Of a stretch of DNA of 12,787 nt, positions 6,632-12,464 are shown piece after piece. The position numbers and the translations under genes were made by a program. The notes beneath the pieces are model-generated. The model worked only from the letters and a program-made list of their open reading frames with translations, had not been told where the DNA came from and ran no database searches. This DNA is from Gammaproteobacteria bacterium (GTDB lineage Bacteria; Pseudomonadota; Gammaproteobacteria; Steroidobacterales; Steroidobacteraceae). The number at the start of each line of letters is the position of its first letter. The stretch's first letter is position 1. Where the stretch lies: assembly GCA_030040235.1 (NCBI GenBank), contig JASHUC010000085.1, positions 1-12,787 of the forward strand. Direction: 5' to 3'.

Positions 6632-7003
6632 ATGATCGTGCGACATAAGTCAGCTGCGGGCCGCGGCCGCGGCTCGATCACGCTGCTCGCGAGCCTCATC
6701 GCGCTCGCCGCCGGGGCGTTCGCGCTGCCGGCGCGCGCGACCTGCATGCTGCCTCCGCCCCCGAGCAAGATCCCCGACGGCTCCACCGCGAGCCAGCAGC
6801 AGATGATGAGCGCGATGGAGACGCTCAAGGAATACAACGGCGATGTGTCGGTGTACCTCAAGTGTCTCGAGTTCGAGGCCAGGGAGAACCGGCTGCCCGC
6901 GAACCTCCGCGATATGCGCCACGATGCCGCCGTCGCCGAGCTTCAGGTCGTCGCGGACAAGTTCAATCAGCAGGTGCGAGTGTTCAAGTCCAAGCACGGC
7001 TGA
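6632..7003 (+). CDS. Small exported protein of unknown function
   Basis: 123 residues. It has a clear Sec signal peptide: a basic n-region (residues 1-14), a hydrophobic core (about 15-32, SITLLASLIALAAGAFAL), and an ARA cleavage motif at 34-36. Cleavage would leave a mature protein of about 87 residues starting TCMLPPPPSKIPDG. Two cysteines remain (C38 and C78) and could form a disulfide in the periplasm. The rest is mainly helical: MMSAMETLKEYNGDVSVYLKCLEFEA, then a second helix to the end. I recall unnamed secreted gammaproteobacterial proteins with a similar pattern (Cys, Pro-rich segment, IPDG, helix with YLxCL), but no function. It interrupts the chemotaxis operon and has its own CRP-like site and sigma-28-type promoter. 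A role linked to motility or the envelope is inferred from context only. Confidence 0.85.
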   Translation: MIVRHKSAAGRGRGSITLLASLIALAAGAFALPARATCMLPPPPSKIPDGSTASQQQMMSAMETLKEYNGDVSVYLKCLEFEARENRLPANLRDMRHDAAVAELQVVADKFNQQVRVFKSKHG

Positions 7004-7013
7004 TCGCGCCGCG

Positions 7014-7064
7014 ATGCGCGGTCTCGCCCGAGAGCCCTCCACGAACGTCCCGAGCAGCCCATGA
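7014..7064 (+). other. 16-codon mini-ORF ending in an ATGA overlap with the next gene
   Basis: ATG 7014 opens a frame whose TGA (7062-7064) overlaps the ATG of the following gene (7061) as ATGA. It could couple translation into that gene, which lacks an obvious ribosome-binding site. No independent sign of coding is visible. Confidence 0.25.
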
Positions 7065-7522
7065 GTGCCGCGGCCCGAGCAACTGAAGAGCGCGCGGCGG
7101 CGCTCGAGGCTGCCGCGCGTCTGCTCGCCCTTGCCATGCGCGAATCTCACCCGCCCGTCGAGGTGCTCGCCGGAGCGCTCGAGCGCATGGCTGCGGCGCT
7201 CGCGCAGTGCGCGCATCTCCTCGAGCGCGAGCGCACACCCGAAGGCGCACGCTCCGACCATCTGCGGGCGAGCCCGCTCCGGGAGCTCGCCGCGACCCAG
7301 CAGGCGCTCGAGCGCGACATTGCGCTCTGTATCGAGAGTCTGCAGTTCCATGATCGGATGATGCAGCGCCTCGAGCGCGTGGTCCGCTCCATCGCGCGCT
7401 CCGCAGCTCCCGCCCACGGGAGCGAGGGCCGGCCCGGCGCGAGCCTCGCAGCCGGCAGTGCGGCTGCGGAGATACTCTGCGGTCCCGCCTCGCCCGAGGG
7501 CAGCATCGAGCTGTTCGAGTGA
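7061..7522 (+). CDS. Small helical protein with CheZ-like DxxxQ signature; candidate CheY-P phosphatase
   Basis: 153 residues, not a family I can name with certainty. Residues 1-110 are predicted helical (Ala/Leu/Glu/Arg-rich with helix breaks near 30 and 60-72). The second long helix carries IESLQFHDRMMQRLERV (91-107). Its F97-x-D98-xxx-Q102 spacing is that of the CheZ catalytic segment DFQDLTGQ, where the Asp and the Gln four residues later act on CheY-P. Residues 112-145 are a low-complexity linker, and the protein ends EGSIELFE, close to the CheD tail GGEIELFDGA. CheZ likewise has a flexible linker and a C-terminal CheY-binding peptide. No other CheZ is in the window. It lies between cheY and cheR and the cheR start is 4 bases after its stop. 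Alternatives are an unrelated four-helix-bundle signalling protein. The gene is solid; the function is inference. Confidence 0.7.
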   Translation: MSAAARATEERAAALEAAARLLALAMRESHPPVEVLAGALERMAAALAQCAHLLERERTPEGARSDHLRASPLRELAATQQALERDIALCIESLQFHDRMMQRLERVVRSIARSAAPAHGSEGRPGASLAAGSAAAEILCGPASPEGSIELFE

Positions 7523-7526
7523 GCCT

Positions 7527-8381
7527 GTGCTTCGGATCGATACTCAAGGTCTGCAGCGCCTGCGCGAATTCCCCTTCGCCAACGAGGATTTCGAGGCGCT
7601 GCGCGCGCTCGTCAAATCGGTGACCGGCATCAATCTGTCCGACCAGAAACGGGAGCTCGTGTACGGGCGGCTCTCGCGACGGCTGCGCGCGCTCAAGCTC
7701 GGAAGCTTTCGGGAGTACCGCCAGCTGCTCGCAAGCGACCCGCGGGAGCTCGTACAGCTGAGCAACGCCATCACCACGAATCTCACCTCGTTCTTTCGCG
7801 AGCGGCACCACTTCGATTACCTGCGCGAGGAGGTGCTCAAGCCCCTCGCCGCCGCCCAGCACCCGATCCGCCGGGTGCGCATCTGGTCGGCCGGCTGCTC
7901 GACGGGTGAGGAACCCTACTCCATCGCGATGTCGGTGATCGAGGCGCTGCCGGATCTCGCGCGCTGGGACGTGCGCATCCTCGCGACCGACCTTGATTCG
8001 GAGGCGCTCGAGCAGGCGCGCCGCGGGTCGTATCCGGCCGAGCGCGTCCGCTCGGTCGGCGCGGCAACGCTCGCGCGGTTTTTCAAGGAGGGGCACGCAG
8101 GGGCGGACCTCGCGTACCGCGTGATGCCCGAGGTTGCGGCGCTCGTCACTTTCAAGCAGCTCAATCTCATGGACCGCTGGCCGATGAAGGGACCTCTGGA
8201 TGTGATCTTCTGCCGCAACACCGTGATCTACTTCGACAAGGAGACGCAGTGCGATCTCTTCGCCCGCATGGCCGGCCTGCAGCGGCCGGGCGACAGCCTG
8301 TTCCTCGGGCACTCCGAGAGCCTCTTCCAGGTTTCCACCGACTACCGTCTGGTCGGCCGGACCGTTTACAAGCGCGGTTAA
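7527..8381 (+). CDS. cheR: Chemotaxis receptor methyltransferase CheR
   Basis: 284 residues from GTG 7527, 4 bases after the previous stop; this gives the family's usual length. The open frame runs back to ATG 7458, but that would overlap the upstream gene by 65 bases. The N-terminal helical domain includes GINLSDQKRELVYGRLSRRL and NLTSFFRE (85-92). The SAM-binding core has SAGCSTGEEPYS (121-132), ATDLD (153-157) and FCRNTVIYFD (228-237; most family members have FCRNVxIYFD). The beta-subdomain between RFF and LNL (185-214) has, by recollection, the same length as in E. coli CheR, as expected for an enzyme that docks on a receptor pentapeptide; the receptor upstream ends in DWQEF. It methylates receptor glutamates for adaptation. 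Confidence 0.96.
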   Translation: MLRIDTQGLQRLREFPFANEDFEALRALVKSVTGINLSDQKRELVYGRLSRRLRALKLGSFREYRQLLASDPRELVQLSNAITTNLTSFFRERHHFDYLREEVLKPLAAAQHPIRRVRIWSAGCSTGEEPYSIAMSVIEALPDLARWDVRILATDLDSEALEQARRGSYPAERVRSVGAATLARFFKEGHAGADLAYRVMPEVAALVTFKQLNLMDRWPMKGPLDVIFCRNTVIYFDKETQCDLFARMAGLQRPGDSLFLGHSESLFQVSTDYRLVGRTVYKRG

Positions 8382-8383
8382 AG

Positions 8384-9043
8384 ATGGCCGACCTGTTGCG
8401 AAACACGGCGCGCGCCGAGCGGCCTCCCGCGCTGCGGGGCTTCGAGCACCTGCAGCGGTTCTGGGAACCGGAGACCGAGCGCTGGACCGCCAAGATCCTC
8501 GCCGGCGAGTACTACGTCACCTGTCACGATGAGGCGATCACGACGGTGCTCGGATCGTGCATCGCCGCCTGCGTGCGCGACCCCGAACGGCGCGTCGGAG
8601 GCATGAACCATTTCATGCTGCCTGAGGACACACCGAATCCCCGCGCCTGGGTCGATCCCGCCGTGCGGCTCGCGACGCGCTACGGCTCCTATGCGATGGA
8701 GAACCTCATCAACGATCTCATGAAGCTCGGGGCGGCGCGCAACCGCCTGGAGTTCAAGCTGTTCGGCGGCGGCCGCGTCCTCACATCGATGACCGACGTC
8801 GGGGCCCGTAACATCGACTTCATTCATAGCTTTCTGAAGATCGAGGGCTACCGGATCACCGCCGAGGATCTGGGCGGTACCCTGCCGCGCAAGATCGTCT
8901 ACTTCCCCGCCGCGGGGCGCGTGCGGGTGCGGCGCCTGCGCGCGATTGAGAACCGCAGCATCGCCGATCGGGAGCAGATCCATCTCGCCAGCCTGCAAAA
9001 GCACGGCGAAGGCGGCGAGATCGAGCTGTTCGACGGGGCGTAG
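8384..9043 (+). CDS. cheD: Chemoreceptor glutamine deamidase CheD
   Basis: 219 residues, starting at ATG 8384, two bases after the cheR stop. The catalytic triad pattern is intact: T53, C59 in VLGSCIAACVRDP and H76 in VGGMNHFMLP, with the same 6- and 17-residue spacings as Thr21, Cys27 and His44 of Thermotoga CheD. The motifs FGGG (about 123-126) and GARNIDFIHSFL also belong to the family. CheD converts receptor Gln to Glu and in some bacteria also binds CheC. No CheC gene is visible here. The protein is longer than the shortest CheDs: it has an N-terminal extension of about 35 residues and a C-terminal tail ending GGEIELFDGA. That tail resembles the end of the protein two genes upstream. The ribosome-binding site of cheB overlaps its stop codon. 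Confidence 0.95.
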   Translation: MADLLRNTARAERPPALRGFEHLQRFWEPETERWTAKILAGEYYVTCHDEAITTVLGSCIAACVRDPERRVGGMNHFMLPEDTPNPRAWVDPAVRLATRYGSYAMENLINDLMKLGAARNRLEFKLFGGGRVLTSMTDVGARNIDFIHSFLKIEGYRITAEDLGGTLPRKIVYFPAAGRVRVRRLRAIENRSIADREQIHLASLQKHGEGGEIELFDGA

Positions 9044-9046
9044 GAG
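9043..9046 (+). promoter_or_regulatory. Ribosome-binding site of cheB overlapping the cheD stop
   Basis: GGAG begins on the last base of the cheD TAG and ends 6 bases before GTG 9053. It supports the non-ATG start of cheB and ties cheB translation to cheD. Confidence 0.65.
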
Positions 9047-9052
9047 TCTCAC

Positions 9053-10180
9053 GTGGCCGCGCCTGCATCGTCCGAGAAGACCGCAACCTCCGCGCCCCCG
9101 AAGGCCCGCGAGATTTCGCGCCGCGTCCGCGTGCTCATCGTTGATGACTCGGCGCTCGTGCGCCAGATGCTGAGCGAGATGCTCGCGCGGGATCCTGGCA
9201 TAGAGGTGGTCGGGACGGCCGGCGATGCGCACATCGCGCGGGACAAGATCAAGCAGCTCAATCCCGACGTGCTCACGCTCGATGTCGAGATGCCGAGAAT
9301 GGACGGCCTCACGTTCCTACGTAATCTGATGCGGCTGCGGCCCATGCCCGTCGTCATGGTCTCCTCGTTGGCCGAGCACGGAGCGGAAGTCACGCTCGAT
9401 GCGCTCGCGCTCGGGGCCGTGGACTATTTGCCCAAGCCGCGCATCGATATCGCCGCGACGCTCGGTGACTACGGCGACGAGCTCATCGAAAAGGTCAAGG
9501 CCGCGGCAGGCGCGAGCGTGCGAGCGCTCGATTCCCGGCAGGCAGCCGCGATCGCTGCGCCGGGGCAGCTGCGCACTGGATTTCCGCTCCCCACGACGGA
9601 TCGGGTCATCGGCGTCGGCGCCTCGACGGGCGGCACGGAGGCGATCAAGGCGGTCCTGGCGGGACTGCCGGCCGACAGCCCCGGCGTCGTGATCGCCCAG
9701 CACATTCCCAAGGCGTTCAGCTCGCCCTTCGCGCGGCGCCTGAACGACTCGTGCGCACTCAAGGTGTGCGAAGCCGAGGATGGGCAGCACATCCTCGCCG
9801 GTCACGCCTATGTCGCCCCAGGCGACCGGCACTTGCTGCTCGCGCGCGACGGCGCCCGCTATATCTGCAGGATCGAGGACGGCACCCCCGTCAATCGGCA
9901 CAAACCCTCGGTGGACGTGCTGTTCGGCTCGATGGCGCGGATCGCGGGGCGCAACGCCGTCGGGCTGTTGCTCACCGGGATGGGCAAGGATGGGGCACGG
10001 GGGCTTCTCGAGATCCTCAAGGCGGGAGGCCGAACGCTCGCGCAGGATGAAGCGACCAGCGTCGTGTGGGGCATGCCCGGCGAGGCGGTCTCGCTCGGGG
10101 CGGCAGAGCAGGTCGTGCCGCTCGCGCACATCGCGGCGGCCGCCTGCGAGCTCGCGGCGGCGCGAGCCGGCGCGGTTTGA
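9053..10180 (+). CDS. cheB: Chemotaxis response regulator protein-glutamate methylesterase CheB
   Basis: 375 residues from GTG 9053. A polar tail (1-23) precedes the receiver domain (about 24-150), with D31-D32, phosphoacceptor D77 in [11 protein letters not shown] and K128 in YLPKP. A linker (about 150-180) leads to the methylesterase domain. Its catalytic residues are all present: S191 in GASTGG, H217 in QHIP and D313 in [21 protein letters not shown] (280-291) is also typical. Phosphorylated CheB removes methyl groups added by CheR and can deamidate receptor Gln; the linker may dock on the receptor pentapeptide. It completes the cheR-cheD-cheB adaptation block. Confidence 0.97.
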   Translation: MAAPASSEKTATSAPPKAREISRRVRVLIVDDSALVRQMLSEMLARDPGIEVVGTAGDAHIARDKIKQLNPDVLTLDVEMPRMDGLTFLRNLMRLRPMPVVMVSSLAEHGAEVTLDALALGAVDYLPKPRIDIAATLGDYGDELIEKVKAAAGASVRALDSRQAAAIAAPGQLRTGFPLPTTDRVIGVGASTGGTEAIKAVLAGLPADSPGVVIAQHIPKAFSSPFARRLNDSCALKVCEAEDGQHILAGHAYVAPGDRHLLLARDGARYICRIEDGTPVNRHKPSVDVLFGSMARIAGRNAVGLLLTGMGKDGARGLLEILKAGGRTLAQDEATSVVWGMPGEAVSLGAAEQVVPLAHIAAAACELAAARAGAV

Positions 10181-10182
10181 AG

Positions 10183-10215
10183 ATGACGCTCGATCGCAAC
10201 GTGGAGACGATATGA
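10183..10215 (+). other. 10-codon mini-ORF ending in an ATGA overlap with the first HDOD gene
   Basis: ATG 10183, two bases after the cheB stop, opens a frame whose TGA (10213-10215) overlaps the HDOD ATG (10212). The GGAGA ribosome-binding site of the HDOD gene (10203-10207) lies inside it. It may be a coupling device or chance. Confidence 0.25.
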
Positions 10216-11120
10216 CAGGCAAGGCTCCGTCGAGTCCGGGCAGGGCGCAGCCCGCTCCCCCCACGGGTCCGAGCGACCCGGTCGCATTCGCCTTCGTGCA
10301 ATCGCTCGCGGCGGAGCTCTCGCGCGGCACGGTGGAGCTGCCGAGCTTTCCCGACATCGCGCTGCGCGTGAGGCAAGTGCTCGCCGATGACAACGTCACG
10401 CCCGAGAAGATCGTGCGGGTGGTGAGCGCCGAGCCGGCACTCGCCGCCCGGTTGCTGCAGATCGCCAATTCGGCGGCGCTCAATTTCAGCGGTCGGGCGG
10501 TGACCGACCTGCGCACGGCGGTTGCGCGCATGGGATTCAACATGGTGCGCAGCGCCGCCATCGCCTTCGCGATGTCACAGCTCAAGAACGTGCAGGCGCT
10601 CGAGGGGCTCGAGCAGCCGCTCGATGCGCTCTGGCGCCGCAGCGCCTCCGTCGCGGCGATGTCCCATGTCGTGGCCCGCCGGCTCTCGAAGGTGAACCCC
10701 GACACCGCCCTGCTCGCCGGGCTGCTGCACGGGGTTGGCGAGCTCTACATTCTCACCCGCACCAAGCAGCATCCGCAGCTGCTGGCAAATCCCGCCGCCT
10801 ATCACTCGATCGTGCGTGATTGGCACTCGAGCATCGCCAAGGCATTGCTCGAGAACTGGCAGATCGCCGAGGAGGTCGCGAGCGCCGTCGGGGAATTCGA
10901 GGATTACGCCCGTGAGCACCGCGGGCCGCCCGACCTCACGGACGTGCTGACCCTCGGCTATCTGCTCGCCGCGTACCAGGCCGAGCCGGAGTCGATCGAG
11001 CTCAACATGCAGGGGGTTGCGGCTTGCGGGCGCATGCAACTCGATAACGATGCGTACCAAAAGCTCATCGTCGAGTCCGCCGATGAGATCCGCGCCATGC
11101 AGCAGGCGCTCGGCCAATGA
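10212..11120 (+). CDS. HDOD-domain signalling protein 1 (degenerate HD motif)
   Basis: 302 residues with GGAGA 4 bases before ATG. After a Pro-rich tail (about 1-22) the HDOD domain begins: VELPSFPDIALRVRQVL, then EPALAARLLQIANSAALN (74-91), both typical of the family. The position of the metal-binding His-Asp pair reads LLHGVGELYIL (171-181), so H173 is followed by Gly instead of Asp. DWH (203-205) and the segment ALLENWQIAEEV correspond to the conserved helix further on. HDOD proteins are generally thought to be non-catalytic, and some affect motility or cyclic-di-GMP signalling in other bacteria. The region after about 240 is a C-terminal helical extension. Its position between cheB and the flgM/flgN locus suggests a motility role. 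It is a close paralogue of the next gene. Confidence 0.88.
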   Translation: MTGKAPSSPGRAQPAPPTGPSDPVAFAFVQSLAAELSRGTVELPSFPDIALRVRQVLADDNVTPEKIVRVVSAEPALAARLLQIANSAALNFSGRAVTDLRTAVARMGFNMVRSAAIAFAMSQLKNVQALEGLEQPLDALWRRSASVAAMSHVVARRLSKVNPDTALLAGLLHGVGELYILTRTKQHPQLLANPAAYHSIVRDWHSSIAKALLENWQIAEEVASAVGEFEDYAREHRGPPDLTDVLTLGYLLAAYQAEPESIELNMQGVAACGRMQLDNDAYQKLIVESADEIRAMQQALGQ

Positions 11121-11152
11121 ATCGCAGGGCCTCAGGGTGGTGCTGCGGATGA
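11117..11152 (+). other. 11-codon mini-ORF bridging the two HDOD genes with ATGA overlaps at both ends
   Basis: ATG 11117 overlaps the stop of HDOD 1 (TGA 11118-11120), and the mini-ORF's own TGA (11150-11152) overlaps the ATG of HDOD 2 (11149). Re-initiation through this frame could link translation of the two paralogues. No other evidence of coding. Confidence 0.25.
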
Positions 11153-12048
11153 ACGCCGCGAGTCCCCTCCCCCGCAGCGACCCGCCGGCCGTAGCGGGGC
11201 AGGATGCGTTCACGTTCGTGCAGGCCCTCGCCACCGAGCTCTCGAGCGGCGAGGTCGAGCTGCCGGGGTTCCCGGAGATCGTCGCGCGCGTGCGCCGCAC
11301 GCTTGCGGACGAGAACGTCTCGACCGATACCGTCGCACGCGTGGTGGGCGCCGAGCCCGTCATTGCCGCACGGCTCCTGCGCATGGCCAACTCCGCTGCG
11401 CTCAATCCGACCGGCAAGCCGATCGCCGAGCTGCGCACGGCTATCCTGCGCGTGGGCCTGAACGTCGTACGCAGCACCACGATCGCCTTTGCCGTGCAGC
11501 AGCTGCGCAAAGCGCCCGAGCTGCGCGGACTCGAGAAGCCGCTCGATCTTTTGTGGCGCCGCAGTGTGCTCGTTGCGAGCCTCTCACACCTTCTGGCGCG
11601 TCGCTTCGGACACGCGAGCCCCGATACGGCCCTGCTCGCCGGGGTCCTGCATGGCATCGGCCGCCTGTACATCCTCACGCGCGCGAGCCGCCATCCGGCG
11701 CTGTTCGCAGACGTGGCGAGCTACCAGGCGATCGAGCGCGACTGGCATCTGCAGATCGCCTGCGCGCTGCTCGAGCACTGGGGCATCGCCGAGGAGATCG
11801 TGCAGGCGGTGCGGGAATCCGAGGATTACGCCCGCGAGTCCCGCGGGGCGCTAAGCTTGAGCGATGTGCTGGTTGCCGCGACGCTCATCGCGGTGTACCG
11901 CGATCAGCCGGATCTGCTCGATGCGCGGCTGACGAGCGTACGCCCCGTCGCGCGGCTGCGGCTCGATCGCGCCACGTGCGAGACGCTCATCGCCGAGTCG
12001 GGACAAGAGCTCGCCGAGTTGCAGGAAGCCCTCGGGATTCACGCCTAG
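11149..12048 (+). CDS. HDOD-domain signalling protein 2, tandem paralogue of the preceding gene
   Basis: 299 residues from ATG 11149; in-frame GTG 11137, with AGGG 7 bases before it, is an alternative start. Same build as its neighbour: a short Pro-rich tail, VELPGFPEIVARVRRTL, EPVIAARLLRMANSAALN (69-86), then LLAGVLHGIGRLYIL (162-176), where H168 is again followed by Gly. It continues with RDWH and ACALLEHWGIAEEI, then ESEDYARE shared with the first copy (EFEDYARE). The two proteins align along their whole length almost without gaps, so they arose by tandem duplication. Biochemical activity is not expected from the HD site; a scaffold or protein-partner role is more likely. Its TAG interlocks with the flgM stop on the other strand (bases 12045-12048, CTAG). 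Confidence 0.88.
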   Translation: MNAASPLPRSDPPAVAGQDAFTFVQALATELSSGEVELPGFPEIVARVRRTLADENVSTDTVARVVGAEPVIAARLLRMANSAALNPTGKPIAELRTAILRVGLNVVRSTTIAFAVQQLRKAPELRGLEKPLDLLWRRSVLVASLSHLLARRFGHASPDTALLAGVLHGIGRLYILTRASRHPALFADVASYQAIERDWHLQIACALLEHWGIAEEIVQAVRESEDYARESRGALSLSDVLVAATLIAVYRDQPDLLDARLTSVRPVARLRLDRATCETLIAESGQELAELQEALGIHA

Positions 12049-12353
12049 CCGAGTGCGCCGAGCGAGCGCTCGAGCTGGACGAGGTTGTCGGCGATCGTCC
12101 CGGGAGAGATGGTGTAGGTACCCTGCTCGATCGAGGAGCTCACCGCCGCCACGCGCGCCTCATCCACCGCCGGCAGGCCGCGGGCGGCCTGCTCGAGGCC
12201 GGCGAGCTGACTTGCAGTGCCGGTGATGTGAATGCTCTCGGCAGGGCCGGAGCTCGCCGCCGGGGCGCTGCCGGTATCGCGGCGCTGCGCGACCGGAGCC
12301 GATCCGGCCGCGGCGCCTCCGCCGCCGTCAACGCTCTTGATTTCATTGGACAC
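12045..12353 (-). CDS. flgM: Anti-sigma-28 factor FlgM
   Basis: 102 residues from GTG (12353-12351), with a strong GAGGAG ribosome-binding site 7 bases upstream (12361-12366 on the plus strand). The N-terminal half is Gly/Ala/Ser-rich and presumably unfolded, as in FlgM proteins. The C-terminal half has the sigma-binding pattern: VDEARVAAVSSSIEQGTYTISPGTIADNLVQLE (63-95), in which the xGxYxI...IA..L block is characteristic. FlgM holds sigma-28 inactive until it is exported through the completed hook-basal body. A sigma-28 promoter directly upstream provides the classic feedback loop. It is transcribed towards the HDOD genes, and the two stop codons share CTAG. Confidence 0.92.
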   Translation of the reverse strand: MSNEIKSVDGGGGAAAGSAPVAQRRDTGSAPAASSGPAESIHITGTASQLAGLEQAARGLPAVDEARVAAVSSSIEQGTYTISPGTIADNLVQLERSLGALG

Positions 12354-12383
12354 TCGAGCTCTCCTCGGGATTCCGCAACGCTT

Positions 12384-12410
12384 GTATCGGCCGTGGAACG
12401 CGCAACTTTA
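12384..12410 (-). promoter_or_regulatory. Sigma-28 (FliA) promoter of flgM
   Basis: On the minus strand TAAA (12410-12407), exactly 15 bases, then GCCGATAC (12391-12384). Eleven of the 12 core bases of TAAA-N15-GCCGATAA agree, and the bases after TAAA read GTT as in the extended consensus. Transcription would start near 12376, about 23 bases before the flgM start. This is the best of the three sigma-28 sites in the window. Confidence 0.85.
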
Positions 12411-12431
12411 GCCCGCGACCCAACAATAATC

Positions 12432-12462
12432 CCCCGCGCACACTGAGCGGTCCCACGCGGGG
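12432..12462 (-). terminator. Possible rho-independent terminator after flgN
   Basis: A 7-bp GC stem (CCCCGCG at 12456-12462 and CGCGGGG at 12432-12438, read on the minus strand) starts two bases after the flgN stop. The loop is 17 bases and it is followed by GATTATTGTT. The loop is long and the U-tract is broken, so it could be weak. It stands between flgN and the flgM promoter. Confidence 0.35.
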
Positions 12463-12464
12463 CC

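Noticed and set aside
7458..7526. cheR starting at ATG 7458.
   Set aside because: It would overlap the preceding gene by 65 bases and add a Pro/Ser/Arg tail unlike CheR; GTG 7527 gives the usual length.
9317..10705. Open frame of 462 codons on the minus strand across cheB and HDOD 1.
   Set aside because: It crosses two well-supported genes and has no recognisable motif.
11553..12446. Plus-strand frame of 297 codons running through the end of HDOD 2 and over flgM.
   Set aside because: It is out of frame with HDOD 2, antisense to flgM and its promoter, and has no domain pattern.
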